Assembly: GCA_016287565.1 (NCBI GenBank)
Contig: JAEFAM010000010.1
Span: 1 to 49,310 of the forward strand
Direction: 5' to 3'
Source: Clostridia bacterium
GTDB lineage: Bacteria; Bacillota; Clostridia; UBA1212; UBA1255
Length of the DNA: 49,310 bases
A program made the position numbers and the translations under genes. The notes beneath the pieces were generated by a model. It saw only the letters and a program-made list of their open reading frames with translations. It ran no database searches and had not been told where the DNA came from. This document shows, in pieces, positions 9,056 through 17,655 of this stretch; position 1 is the stretch's first letter, and every line of letters starts with the position of its first letter.

Positions 9056-10477
9056 TCACATTCTGTGTCCGCCTATCTGCCTGTTGCGCTCCAGCGTCGT
9101 GGCACCCTCCAGCATATTCATGCCGCGGAAAAGCGCGTTGGCACCGTATCTGCGCCGGACTTCGAACATGGCTCCCTGGATCGCCCTTTCCCGCTCCCTG
9201 GCGACGGCGGCGCCGAACAGATCCAGCCTCAATAAGCCCGTGTCCTCGTGCACTTCGTCCGCAGTCACTCCCAGCTTCCGGTACAGCAGCCTGTGGTCCG
9301 TTTTCTCGTCGAACTGCCTGAGCATGGGCTCCAGCACCGGACCGGGCTCGTTGGTCACGTCCCTGAGCCGCACTGTGCCGTGGTCGTGCTTCGGATGCAG
9401 GCGGCCGTAGAAATCTATGGACAGCGGCCCGTCGTACTCGGGAAACACCTCCAGACTCTTATAATCGTAGGACACCCACCAGCCGAAGCAGTGAGAGACC
9501 AGCCGCTTCGCGAACATATCGCAGCACAGCGCCTCCGCCATCTCGTGCAGCACCAGCCTGGCCTCATCGTATCGGTACGGCCGCGGCAGCACCTGGCCGT
9601 TGGACAGGCTGCGCCCGGAACTTCTGTACTCCTTTATGTCCCGCATGGTCACCGGCTCGATCCCCCAGGCGTGGTCGATGATGATCTCCCCGTCTATCCC
9701 GAACGTCTTGTAAAAGTACTCCTCGTCCGTAAGCGACCTTTCGGCGATATCCCCCATCGTAAACATATAGGCGCGGTTCAGCCGCCGGGCCTTGCCCGGG
9801 CCGATCTGCCAGAAGTCCGTAAGAGGCCGGTGGTCCCACAGCAGGAACTTATACGAGTCCTCGTTCAGTTCCGCTATCCGCACCCCGTCGCCGTCCGCGG
9901 GAGCTTTTTTAGCCACTATGTCCATGGCTATTTTAGCCAGGTACATATTAGTCCCTATGCCCACCGTGGCGGTGATCCCCGTGGTCTTCAGCACGTCCCT
10001 TATCATAGTGACGGCCATCTGCCTGGCGGGATGCACCCCGGCGGCCGCGGCGGCTTTTTCGTAAAAATGAAGGTATCCGGTGCATTCTATGAAACATTCG
10101 TCTATCGAATACACGTGAACGTCCTCCTGAGACACGTATTTCAGGTATATGGAGTATATCTGAGCCGAAATGCGCTCGTATTCGGCCATCCTGGGCACGG
10201 CCACTATATATTCCACCTTTTTTCCGCTTTCGCACTCATACTCCCGGATCTTCTGCTTCGCCTCGAACAGCCTCGGCCTGGCAGGCACCCCGATGGCCTT
10301 CAGCGAAGGCGACACGGCCAGGCATATCGTCTGATCCGACCGCGACTCGTCCGCCACCAGCAGGTTCGCCCGAAGCGGATCCAGGCCCCGGGCAACGCAC
10401 TCGACAGAGGCGTAATACGACTTAAGGTCTATGCATATATAACAGTTATACAGATCGAGATACGGCAATTCCCCCAC
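9056..10477 (-). CDS. Y-family translesion DNA polymerase (UvrX/ImpB-like)
   Basis: A translesion polymerase of 473 residues. GTG 10477 is chosen because AAAGGAG lies 9 bases upstream and because the promoter and operator sit at 10535-10584; the open frame running back to 10621 would cover them. Catalytic acidic residues are in CIDLKSYYASVEC (D17) and YSIDECF (D126, E127). The steric-gate region and the little-finger domain follow (IGPGKARRL as helix-hairpin-helix). Clustering with YolD is typical of the UvrX type in Bacillota. The operator suggests control by DNA damage. Its stop is 20 bases upstream of the yolD ATG. Confidence 0.93.
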   Translation of the reverse strand: MGELPYLDLYNCYICIDLKSYYASVECVARGLDPLRANLLVADESRSDQTICLAVSPSLKAIGVPARPRLFEAKQKIREYECESGKKVEYIVAVPRMAEYERISAQIYSIYLKYVSQEDVHVYSIDECFIECTGYLHFYEKAAAAAGVHPARQMAVTMIRDVLKTTGITATVGIGTNMYLAKIAMDIVAKKAPADGDGVRIAELNEDSYKFLLWDHRPLTDFWQIGPGKARRLNRAYMFTMGDIAERSLTDEEYFYKTFGIDGEIIIDHAWGIEPVTMRDIKEYRSSGRSLSNGQVLPRPYRYDEARLVLHEMAEALCCDMFAKRLVSHCFGWWVSYDYKSLEVFPEYDGPLSIDFYGRLHPKHDHGTVRLRDVTNEPGPVLEPMLRQFDEKTDHRLLYRKLGVTADEVHEDTGLLRLDLFGAAVARERERAIQGAMFEVRRRYGANALFRGMNMLEGATTLERNRQIGGHRM

Positions 10478-10534
10478 CGTCCGGCGCTCCTTTCCTCCGG
10501 GCTCCCCTGCGGCACCGGCCGCCGGGGCGTATTC

Positions 10535-10584
10535 CGGACAATTTGTCCGTGATAGATTATACGCCGTCCGGGCAATTGACGCAA
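10535..10584 (-). promoter_or_regulatory. Promoter with palindromic operator for the polymerase operon
   Basis: On the minus strand TTGCGT (10584-10579), a 17-base spacer and a perfect TATAAT (10561-10556) form a promoter. Six bases further on is a perfect 7+1+7 inverted repeat, CGGACAA-t-TTGTCCG on the plus strand (10535-10549), over the expected transcription start. That position suits a repressor. It does not match the Bacillus LexA box (CGAAC-N4-GTTCG), so the repressor is unknown; a diverged LexA is one option. Confidence 0.6.
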
Positions 10585-10641
10585 CAGCTAATTTCGGCTG
10601 CTTCGTCGGACGAAAAAACAAGAAAGCCGAAAAAATAACGC

Positions 10642-10670
10642 TTGCATTGTCCCGGACACTCTGCTATAAT
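10642..10670 (+). promoter_or_regulatory. Promoter of the initiator tRNA gene
   Basis: TTGCAT (10642-10647), exactly 17 bases, TATAAT (10665-10670). The tRNA begins 35 bases after the -10 box. It may also serve purC, which has no other recognisable promoter. The spacer holds TGTCC-c-GGACA, similar to half-sites of the polymerase operator. Confidence 0.65.
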
Positions 10671-10704
10671 ACGCGTTGCCGCCGGAAAAAGCGGCGATAT
10701 ATAT

Positions 10705-10777
<73 letters not shown>

Positions 10778-10791
10778 TTTCGAAGGCAAGG

Positions 10792-10824
10792 GCGTCTCAG
10801 AATTTATGATTCAGGGGCGCTTTT
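10792..10824 (+). terminator. Terminator-like hairpin between tRNA-fMet and purC
   Basis: Arms 10792-10803 and 10809-10820 form a 12-bp stem with one mismatch and two G-T pairs around the loop TTATG, followed by TTTT. It is either the end of the tRNA transcript or an attenuator, since only 27 bases separate the T run from the purC start. Confidence 0.6.
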
Positions 10825-10851
10825 CTCAATTTTATAACGGAGGTATCTGTT

Positions 10852-11571
10852 ATGGTCAAAGGCGCTCAGCTTTACGAAGGAAAAGCAAAAAAGGTTTTCG
10901 CCACCGACGATCCGGAACTGCTCATCGTGTCTTATAAAGACGACGCGACGGCGTTCAACGGACTGAAAAAGGGCACGATCGCCGGGAAAGGCGTCATCAA
11001 CAACAAAATGAGCAACGCCCTGATGAAGCTCCTGGAAGAACGGGGCATCCCCACGCACTACGTAAAAGAACTTGACGACCGCAACACCCTCGTGAAAAAG
11101 GTGCAGATCGTGCCGCTGGAAGTGATCGTCAGAAATATTGCCGCGGGATCATTCGCCAAGCATTACGGCGTCAGCGAGGGCACCATACTTAAAGTACCGA
11201 CCATCGAGTTTTCGTATAAAAACGACGAGCTGGGAGATCCGCTCCTTAATATGTACCACGCGCTGGCGCTGGGACTTGCCACGGAAGAGGAGCTGGATAC
11301 CATTACAGAGTACGCCTTCCGGATCAATTTCGAGCTCAGATCTTTCTGGGCGGAGTGCGGCGTGACGCTGGTGGATTTCAAGCTGGAATTCGGCAGGCTC
11401 CCGGACGGCACTATAGTGCTGGCGGACGAGATCAGCCCCGACACGTGCAGGCTCTGGGACACCGAAACTGGCCGCAAACTTGATAAGGACCGCTTCCGCC
11501 GGGATCTGGGCGGCGTCGAAGAGGCGTATCAGGAGATCATGGGGCGCCTGGAAGCAAAGCTGAAGGAATAG
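10852..11571 (+). CDS. purC: SAICAR synthetase (PurC)
   Basis: A 239-residue enzyme of de novo purine synthesis, joining aspartate to CAIR with ATP. The whole PurC pattern is visible: N-terminal YEGKAKKVF, KDDATAFN, GKGVINN, the signature EVIVRNIAAGSFAKHYGV, and LVDFKLEFGR with ADEISPDTCRLWD. Length is typical. The start is ATG 10852 with GGAGG nine bases upstream. No other pur gene adjoins it. With only 74 bases between the tRNA and the ATG, largely filled by a hairpin and the ribosome site, purC probably depends on read-through from the tRNA promoter. Confidence 0.97.
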   Translation: MVKGAQLYEGKAKKVFATDDPELLIVSYKDDATAFNGLKKGTIAGKGVINNKMSNALMKLLEERGIPTHYVKELDDRNTLVKKVQIVPLEVIVRNIAAGSFAKHYGVSEGTILKVPTIEFSYKNDELGDPLLNMYHALALGLATEEELDTITEYAFRINFELRSFWAECGVTLVDFKLEFGRLPDGTIVLADEISPDTCRLWDTETGRKLDKDRFRRDLGGVEEAYQEIMGRLEAKLKE

Positions 11572-12055
11572 ACCGAAACGGCAGCTTTTGAGAGAATATG
11601 GCTTCATGCCCACAGTTCAGTTGGCCAAAAAAGCATTCCCCGCAGGAGTTTTGTTACTGTTCCACGCCGCGTGCATCGGGCTCTAAGAAGTGGAACTATT
11701 CATTATATCCATAGGTTTCGATAGCGTCTTCATCAACAAACTCATATAGCAGATGACGTTTCCCTAAGCGCTATGCACAACACAATTAGTCAATTGGCTT
11801 TGGAAATAAAAAAGACTAATTAAGCTTAAAACAATCTATTTCTGAGCAGCGGCATTGGCCTCATACGGAGAGCAATCGTCGACTTTTGGTTTTGCCCCGC
11901 ACGCGCCAAATCAAACTGTGAATTCGGCACTTCGGAATTTGTCTTAAGATCCAGAGGAACCGGTTCCGAAACAGCGTCAACACTAAAACCACCATAATAG
12001 GGAACGGCAAAAGCTGGAGCTTTCCCCCCCGCCCGGCATAACTGAAAAGCGTTTT
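11572..12055. other. Long intergenic stretch with possible decayed coding remnants
   Basis: No complete gene is visible. The part near 11700-11860 is more AT-rich and holds an 8-bp inverted repeat (AATTAGTC at 11784-11791, GACTAATT at 11814-11821). On the minus strand two short open stretches read like protein ends. One begins near 12055, gives AVPYYGGFSVDAVSEPVPLD, and would need a frameshift near 11910 to reach KVDDCSPYEANAAAQK before a TAG. The other is HLLYEFVDEDAIETYGYNE near 11700-11760. These may be remains of a lost gene, but chance is possible. Confidence 0.3.
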
Positions 12056-12084
12056 TTGACTGATCCGGCAGAATGTGATAAAAT
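12056..12084 (+). promoter_or_regulatory. Promoter of the 12.1-kb lipoprotein gene
   Basis: TTGACT (12056-12061), 17 bases, TAAAAT (12079-12084); the GTG start at 12130 follows with GGAGG as ribosome site. Confidence 0.65.
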
Positions 12085-12129
12085 CCGAATCACGATAATT
12101 CCCGGTTTTGATAAGCGGAGGTTTTTAAC

Positions 12130-13191
12130 GTGAAAAATAAGTACAGATTGCTGCCGGTCGTTTTATTTGTACTGGCTATAGTTTTATTGTCCGCCTGCGG
12201 CACCGCCGGCACGGAAGAACCTAAAAAGACAGGAGGATTGACCGTCGTCACGGACAAGCCCGGAACCAAGACAGAAGCGCCTGCCGCCACCGACGTGCCT
12301 CCCACTGCCGCGCCTACCGAGCCTCCTACGAAAGTGCCTCCCACGGAAGCTCCCACGCCGGACAACAGGCCCCTGCCGGAAGACGGCACTATGATCTACT
12401 ATGAAGATTTCTCCTCCTACGGCGACGTGTCAGAGACCATGGCCACTGTAAAGGCGCTGGGCTGGAAACTGCTGAACAAAAGCGACGGAGCGCCCAACGA
12501 CTGGACCGCCGGCCTAGCTATAAAGGACGGCGCGCTCGTTGTCGACAATTACTGGGAGACCGAAGAGACCTCGGACAACGACTCCTACGTTATGATGCTT
12601 GACGACGCATATATGGACCGGGCCCTCAAGACCGGAAGCTACACCCTTCAGTACGACGTCACCTACAACTCCTCCAGAAACTTCAAGAGATACATCGTCA
12701 TTATCACCGAGTACGACTCTGAAGGGTACAATTCATATCACTTCAGGATCGCGGGCTACGGCAACAGCCAGGTCCACTACCAGGACACCTGGTTCACCTA
12801 CGATCACAACGACGAGGGAGTCAACCTTTACGCCGCCAGGAAGAACACCAACGAGAAGGGCTCTACCATCGCATACAAGCTGCTGGGCATCGAGGGCGAG
12901 ATCGACAACGACGAAAGCATCGATAACTTTAAAGACGTTACCGTGACCATCAGGATCGTCAGGGAAAACGGGCTTCCCACCATATATATGAAGACCGCCG
13001 AAATGGCCGAATTCATAAAAGTCAGCCAGCCCTCCCCCAACGGCAATGCACAGAACATCTATCAGCTGCTCAAGGGCAAAGCCGTCTGCCTCAAGCCCGG
13101 CAACGGCATCGTCGGCACCGTTGACAACATCGCGATCTGGACCGGCACGGGCGAGATGCCTGCGGACCACACCGTGACTTACGAGCCGTAA
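12130..13191 (+). CDS. Lipoprotein with Thr/Pro linker and jelly-roll-like domain
   Basis: A 353-residue lipoprotein starting at GTG 12130 (GGAGG upstream). The signal peptide ends in the lipobox LSAC with C23 as lipid anchor. Residues ~50-80 are a Thr/Pro-rich wall-spanning linker (repeats of PTxxPT/EPPT). Residues ~90-350 appear to be one beta-sandwich resembling concanavalin-like carbohydrate-binding domains: YYEDFSSYGD, KDGALVVDN, then SYTLQYDVTYNSSRN and NGIVGTVDNIAIW at the end. No catalytic signature was recognised. It probably binds a glycan at the cell surface. It is a single-gene unit between its own promoter and a strong terminator. Confidence 0.75.
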   Translation: MKNKYRLLPVVLFVLAIVLLSACGTAGTEEPKKTGGLTVVTDKPGTKTEAPAATDVPPTAAPTEPPTKVPPTEAPTPDNRPLPEDGTMIYYEDFSSYGDVSETMATVKALGWKLLNKSDGAPNDWTAGLAIKDGALVVDNYWETEETSDNDSYVMMLDDAYMDRALKTGSYTLQYDVTYNSSRNFKRYIVIITEYDSEGYNSYHFRIAGYGNSQVHYQDTWFTYDHNDEGVNLYAARKNTNEKGSTIAYKLLGIEGEIDNDESIDNFKDVTVTIRIVRENGLPTIYMKTAEMAEFIKVSQPSPNGNAQNIYQLLKGKAVCLKPGNGIVGTVDNIAIWTGTGEMPADHTVTYEP

Positions 13192-13220
13192 TTCCCGGCC
13201 CGCCTGAATCGTTACGAAAA

Positions 13221-13262
13221 CGGCGCCCCTTCGCGATCTGCGAGGCGGCGCCGCTCTTTTTC
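13221..13262. terminator. Strong, probably bidirectional terminator
   Basis: A 14-bp stem with one mismatch (13221-13234 with 13240-13253, outer arm CGGCGCC) and a short loop is followed by CTCTTTTT on the plus strand. On the minus strand it is followed by TTTT. It separates the convergent lipoprotein and isomerase genes. Confidence 0.8.
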
Positions 13263-13328
13263 TCGGGCCTTTTTTATTTCCGTTATCTGGCCGCGGCCAT
13301 TAAATACACCGGCTCTTACAACTCCGGC

Positions 13329-14261
13329 TCAGCCTTTGGCCCTTATCTCCTCCGCCCTTCTGGCAAACATCCTTCCGGCCTTGGCGATGAATCGCAGCAG
13401 ATCCGGGCAAAGCTCGTTGTCCACCACGTTCCAGACGTTGAAAGTCTCGAAACTCAGCGTCTTGTCGAATCCGATCTTTGCCAGGCCTTCCACGAAGCGG
13501 TTCCATTCCAGTATGCCCATATAAGGCGCCAGATGCTGGTCACGGACGCCGTTGTTGTCGTGCACGTGAAACGCCTCGATGCGGCCGCCCAGCATCGTCA
13601 TTGCCTCGTAAATATCTTCGCTCACCAGGATCAGATGGCCCGTATCAAGGCAGAAAGCGAACCGGCGTTCCCCGGCGATATCGTTGAGCGTGTCAATATA
13701 CCTGCATGCCGTTTCTATGTCGGAGCAGCAGGCTTTATAGATCTTCGAGCCCCGGGATTCGAACATGTTTTCGAGGCAGATGATAACGTCGTACCGCTTC
13801 GCCGCATCGATCAGTTTCGAGTAGCTGTAGATATTCTGCTCCCACTCTGCCTCAGGGCTCTTTTTGGCGGGCATTCCGTAGAAAAACGGATGTATGACCA
13901 GGCGGTGGCAGCCGATGTAGGCAGAGCACTGTATAGTCTTCTCCAGGCATTTTATCAGATACTCGTTGTAATCCGGATCGTCGGGATCGAAGGGCACGGC
14001 AGAGGGGAACGGAGCGTGGGCCTGGTAATTGTCGATGCCGTACTTTAAAGCGGCGTTCTTCCACTGGTCGCAGAAAGCCAGCATATCCTCTTCCGGACCG
14101 TCAAAAAGCGGCGAACGCAGCTTTTTCCTGATGTCTCCTCCCCTGAAAAGGTGGTCGAGGTTCGCGTCAACTGCGTCGAATCCTGCTTCTTTTATTATCC
14201 TGTAACCTTCGTCGCATCCGAATCTTTCGGTGATGCCGCCTGTCTGAACCGCGATCTTCAT
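13329..14261 (-). CDS. Sugar phosphate isomerase/epimerase (AP endonuclease-2-type TIM barrel)
   Basis: A 310-residue TIM-barrel protein of the xylose isomerase-like superfamily. Start ATG 14261 has GGGAGG ten bases upstream. Metal-ligand positions of the family are seen: ICLENMFE (Glu), FCLDTGHL (Asp, His), FHVHDNNG (His) and LSFETF (Glu) near the end, consistent with a divalent-metal isomerase or epimerase. The reaction cannot be fixed from sequence. It lies downstream of the trehalase-like gene on the same strand with a 141-base gap and may process the released sugar. Confidence 0.85.
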   Translation of the reverse strand: MKIAVQTGGITERFGCDEGYRIIKEAGFDAVDANLDHLFRGGDIRKKLRSPLFDGPEEDMLAFCDQWKNAALKYGIDNYQAHAPFPSAVPFDPDDPDYNEYLIKCLEKTIQCSAYIGCHRLVIHPFFYGMPAKKSPEAEWEQNIYSYSKLIDAAKRYDVIICLENMFESRGSKIYKACCSDIETACRYIDTLNDIAGERRFAFCLDTGHLILVSEDIYEAMTMLGGRIEAFHVHDNNGVRDQHLAPYMGILEWNRFVEGLAKIGFDKTLSFETFNVWNVVDNELCPDLLRFIAKAGRMFARRAEEIRAKG

Positions 14262-14295
14262 AAAATGTTGTCCTCCCGTTTTTCAAATCTATTTG

Positions 14296-14371
14296 TTATG
14301 CCTGCATCTTTACGTTATGCCCGCATCTGTGCGCTACGTCCGCATCCGCGCATCATGCGCGCGTTTTGCCG
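14296..14371. repeat. Short tandem repeat, 19-bp unit
   Basis: Three clear imperfect copies of a 19-bp unit (14296-14314, 14315-14333, 14334-14352) with shared core TGCCYGCATCT/GTCCGCATCC, plus a weaker fourth (14353-14371). They fill most of the gap between the trehalase-like and isomerase genes. No function is evident. Confidence 0.5.
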
Positions 14372-14402
14372 TTGCCGCATTTCTACGCCCGTCGTCCGCG
14401 CC

Positions 14403-15710
14403 TCATTCGAGCCGCAGCTCTACTTCTGCCGAACCGTCGACGTTCCTGACCGCCTTCACGCAAAGCAGCCCCTTGTTTTCCCCCGCGCCCACCGGCACGC
14501 CGGAAATCGATATCGGGATTCCCGTCAATGCCTTCGGGATGTTGGGACGGACGCCGATCTCGCCTGTAAAGTGGTTGTCCGAAATGCCGAAGATCTCTTC
14601 GATGATCAGCTCCATATATTGGGAAGCCGTCCAGCCGTACCGCTTGACACCGTGGCCTTCGCCGGTGGAAGGGCTCAGGAACTCGGCGTAATTGCCCGAA
14701 AATTCCGTCACCGTCTTATATGCCAGTTCGGCGGACAACTCCCGCTCCCCCGCTTCACGGAGGCCCGTGGCAATAATTTCGTTGCGGAACGTCCAGATGT
14801 TGCCCGACCAGCTGGTCCAGCCTTTATAGACTCCCACGGTTTCCTGATATTCCGGCGACGAATGCGACGCGGTGACCAGGGCGTATCTGCCGTGCAGGTC
14901 GAAATGTTCCGGCGCCTCCATAAAGCCGATCAGCGCCTTCCGCCTCTCCTCCGGCGCGATCCCCCGCTTGAAAGTGTCGAGCATGGAATTATACACGCGC
15001 TTGGTCTGCAGCCGTTTTTCTTTTACGAAATACGTGTAATATCCCCCGGTCAACGGGTCGTACATATAAGTGTTTATGGCGTTTTTTACCGTTTCGAAAA
15101 TTCCGCGCCACTTCTCGGCGTCGTCGTTCCTGCCTAAATATTCTGCCAGTTCCCTGAGCACGTCAGCTCCCACGCAGACCTGCACGTTGAGATCCACCTG
15201 GGCCGCCGTCAACTGCTCCGCGAAGTCACTGGGGTCCGATTCTTCGAAAATGCCGCAGACCAGGCCGCTCTCCCTGTCCCGCTTGACGTCAGACAGCCAC
15301 CAGCCCAGATACCGCGCCAGCATGCCGTAGGTCCGGTCAATAAACTCCGGATCGTCCGACCGTTTCATCACTCCCAGAGCCACTTCGAAGATAACAGGTA
15401 TGGCGCTAAGCTCCTCGTCGTAATCACCCACCCGGTCGTTGCCCCAGAGCGGGATGCGGCCGTTAGGCTTCTGCACCAGGCCGAAATTGTCCAGCACACC
15501 CTCGGCAAACTTCTGGTCGATCCACTTGTACCCTGACAGCGTCAACGCCGTGTCGCGCTCCCACCAGCAGTTGCCGTACTGGCCGCCGGGGCCCATAAAA
15601 GGGTTCACGAAGCCGAGGCAAGGCACGATCTTCGCCTTGCACTCCTCCAGCACCTGTATGGCGTCCTCAAAGTCTTTCTGGCTCGTTCCGGGCAGGTCGA
15701 TTCTAATCAT
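14403..15710 (-). CDS. Trehalase/GH63-like (alpha/alpha)6 glycoside hydrolase
   Basis: A 435-residue protein starting at ATG 15710 with AGGAGG upstream and no signal peptide, so cytoplasmic. It fits the MGH1/GH63-GH37 barrel: NCWWERDTALTLSGYKWID (WERD at 50-53), GRIPLWGNDRVGDYDEEL, SGLVCGIFEESDPSDF, LNVQVCVGADVLRELAEYLG, then the C-terminal YGWTASQYMELIIEEIFG. Such enzymes cleave alpha-glucosidic bonds of small sugars such as trehalose, glucosylglycerate or mannosylglycerate. Family is confident, substrate is not. It leads a two-gene unit with the isomerase/epimerase. Confidence 0.8.
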   Translation of the reverse strand: MIRIDLPGTSQKDFEDAIQVLEECKAKIVPCLGFVNPFMGPGGQYGNCWWERDTALTLSGYKWIDQKFAEGVLDNFGLVQKPNGRIPLWGNDRVGDYDEELSAIPVIFEVALGVMKRSDDPEFIDRTYGMLARYLGWWLSDVKRDRESGLVCGIFEESDPSDFAEQLTAAQVDLNVQVCVGADVLRELAEYLGRNDDAEKWRGIFETVKNAINTYMYDPLTGGYYTYFVKEKRLQTKRVYNSMLDTFKRGIAPEERRKALIGFMEAPEHFDLHGRYALVTASHSSPEYQETVGVYKGWTSWSGNIWTFRNEIIATGLREAGERELSAELAYKTVTEFSGNYAEFLSPSTGEGHGVKRYGWTASQYMELIIEEIFGISDNHFTGEIGVRPNIPKALTGIPISISGVPVGAGENKGLLCVKAVRNVDGSAEVELRLE

Positions 15711-15757
15711 TTTTACGTCCTCCTGGCGCCTGGCGCCGGCATGATTCGGTCGGTTGG

Positions 15758-15786
15758 ATTATACCACAACGGGTGCGGCGGGACAA
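15758..15786 (-). promoter_or_regulatory. Promoter of the trehalase-like operon
   Basis: Minus strand: TTGTCC (15786-15781), 17 bases, perfect TATAAT (15763-15758), 48 bases before the ATG at 15710. Confidence 0.6.
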
Positions 15787-15831
15787 CCTGTCGAAGGCGC
15801 TTTTCGCATTTCAAGGTAACACCGGTCATCC

Positions 15832-16302
15832 TTAAAGTGATCTGTAGATTCTGACTCCGTCTTTCAAAATTACCTGCACGAGCACCGGGTTGTTGTTCAA
15901 CTGCCCCGCGTCCAGCAGATAGACTTTTTTCTTCAGGTTTTCCCGGAGCAGTTCCAGCAGTTCGTAGAATTTCAAACCGTCCACAGGCACTGAAATGAGC
16001 AGATCTACCTCGCTGGTCTCAGTTGCCGTTCCCCTGGAATAGGAGCCAAATAAATAGCAGTATTCCACGGAATAAGCGCGAAAAACCGGGCCGCAAATTT
16101 CTTTTATTTGTTCGACCGCCAATACTCCGTGTTCTTCGTCGATGATCCCGTATTCATTCAGGCGGTCAATAACGTACTGATATTTGATCCTGTTGACCTT
16201 GCTTTCGTCGGCTTCGTACCGCTTATAAGTTCGAACGGGGATCTAGAGGTATTCGGCACAATCGACCTGCATCAATTCCTTCTCCTTCCGCAACTGCTTC
16301 AT
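15832..16302 (-). pseudogene. HTH-nucleotidyltransferase regulator interrupted by an in-frame amber codon
   Basis: Read from ATG 16302 (GAGGTG upstream; TTG 16308 is also possible), the minus strand gives an HTH protein start, MKQLRKEKELMQVDCAEYL, then TAG at codon 20 (16245-16243), then IPVRTYKRYEADES and an uninterrupted frame to 15832. Past the stop are a linker and a MNT-type nucleotidyltransferase domain with the catalytic pattern FGSYSRG...SEVDLLIS. Full-length relatives in Clostridia have the same HTH-nucleotidyltransferase order. A CAG to TAG change explains the break. Either the gene is dead, or only the C-terminal 96-residue part is made from TTG 16122, or the codon is read through. 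A TATAAT lies upstream and TGGCA/TGCCA half-sites flank it. Confidence 0.75.
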
Positions 16303-16462
16303 TGTCAACTCTATCACCTCGCCAGTATTATACCACCGTGGCATTTTCGTATCAGGCGATTTAGTGCCATTTTGACCCTTTTGGTTATCATGTAAGGTGC
16401 CATAAAGGTACTTTTTAGTACAGATAACTCGTTTGAAAGAACAGACAACAGGAATGACGTTG

Positions 16463-16471
16463 TGATATAAT
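16463..16471 (+). promoter_or_regulatory. Extended -10 promoter of the FRG gene
   Basis: TGATATAAT (16463-16471) is an extended -10 element with perfect TATAAT. No good -35 box lies at the right distance, which extended -10 promoters tolerate. The ATG at 16543 follows with AAGGAG as ribosome site. Confidence 0.45.
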
Positions 16472-16542
16472 ATAAATAATTATTATGTAATAAAAGCCAA
16501 AACCCAAAATGGCATCATTAAGAAACATAAGGAGCCAAAAAC

Positions 16543-17655
16543 ATGAATGATAATACCATTGGAACATTTGTGAATAACGTGACAAAACAATATTTAGATT
16601 CCCATTCTTCTTTTAGTATACTATTTGATGAAAATTCAAACTCTGGAAAAGTTTATGATTTTTATGTAAATAATTTTTCCGAGATATATAGTACAATGGG
16701 GCATTTATTTTATGAAACCAATGAATTGCAAAAAGGAACCGTTTCTTATTCTGATTATTTAAATTATATTGAATCCGATTTCAGAAATCCAGATGAAAAG
16801 AAAATACTTAAAACCTATCAAAAAAGAATGATCATAGTAGTTCTTATTCATAAACTTGTTAGCAGAGATTTATCTGTAAAAGACTTGGCAGTTGATTATC
16901 TGACCTTTTTAAATAATGATGGAAGCAATTGGTATCGCGGTCAATCTGATTATCAATGGAATTTAACACCATCTATGTTCAGAAATCTTTCAAACGTATT
17001 TTCAAACAATATTACAATTAATAGGTACGAAATCGAAAAACTATATACTAATAACAAAATGTTAAGTAGATGGAAGCAGGTCTTTGATTCGTCAGTTATC
17101 GACTATAAATTTCTTTCTTATATGCAACATTCAATCTCGTACAGTCCACTGTTAGATTTTACTTCTGACTTCCCAACCGCTCTTTCCTTCTCATTAGGCA
17201 ACAGGAGCGCCATAAATGATTTTGCATATAAAGATGCTAGCGTGTTTCAGATAAAAGTGACAGATACTCGGATGTCAAAAACCGGTTTTGATGTCCTCCC
17301 CGATAACTTTTATGTTGATTTTGTACCTGGTAAATATGCAATTGGAACTCCAATTCTTGGAAAAGCTATGCAAACCTATAATGATATAATAGATGCCCTA
17401 ACACCAGAATTTATTATGATTGATGAAGTTAGTAACGACAGGATGAGGTATCAAAACGGAAAGTTTATTCTTTTTTATAACTATCTTTCACTTCAAGGGA
17501 CTGTTTGTACTTGGTTAAATAATGACTTGCAAGTTACTAAATACCGTATCAAAAAAGACGAGAAAAATTACTGGTGCGATAAATTACGGCAAGATTTTCC
17601 ATATTTAATGGTGGATAAAATGATGAACCCTTATAGTTATTTTTCAGACCAATAA
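16543..17655 (+). CDS. FRG-domain protein
   Basis: A 370-residue protein with AAGGAG before ATG 16543. The central part carries the FRG domain, named for its (F/Y)-R-G motif: WYRGQSDYQWNLTPSMFR with Y131-R132-G133, followed by helical segments with SYMQHSISYSPLLDFTSDFP, where the family commonly has a Q-H-x-x-x-P-T-x-L-L-D-x-T pattern. The N-terminal ~120 residues are helical without a known domain. The molecular role of FRG is not established; the domain recurs in phage, plasmid and defence-related loci. The gene points at the nuclease/membrane operon, and all three share AT-rich codon use, which suggests one imported unit. Confidence 0.8.
   Translation: MNDNTIGTFVNNVTKQYLDSHSSFSILFDENSNSGKVYDFYVNNFSEIYSTMGHLFYETNELQKGTVSYSDYLNYIESDFRNPDEKKILKTYQKRMIIVVLIHKLVSRDLSVKDLAVDYLTFLNNDGSNWYRGQSDYQWNLTPSMFRNLSNVFSNNITINRYEIEKLYTNNKMLSRWKQVFDSSVIDYKFLSYMQHSISYSPLLDFTSDFPTALSFSLGNRSAINDFAYKDASVFQIKVTDTRMSKTGFDVLPDNFYVDFVPGKYAIGTPILGKAMQTYNDIIDALTPEFIMIDEVSNDRMRYQNGKFILFYNYLSLQGTVCTWLNNDLQVTKYRIKKDEKNYWCDKLRQDFPYLMVDKMMNPYSYFSDQ

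Noticed and set aside
9248-10552. A 434-codon open frame on the plus strand
   Set aside because: Antisense to the Y-family polymerase; covers its promoter and has no protein features.
10852-10870. A separate promoter or purine riboswitch before purC
   Set aside because: Only 27 bases lie between the hairpin T run and the ATG; no riboswitch core or -35/-10 pair fits.
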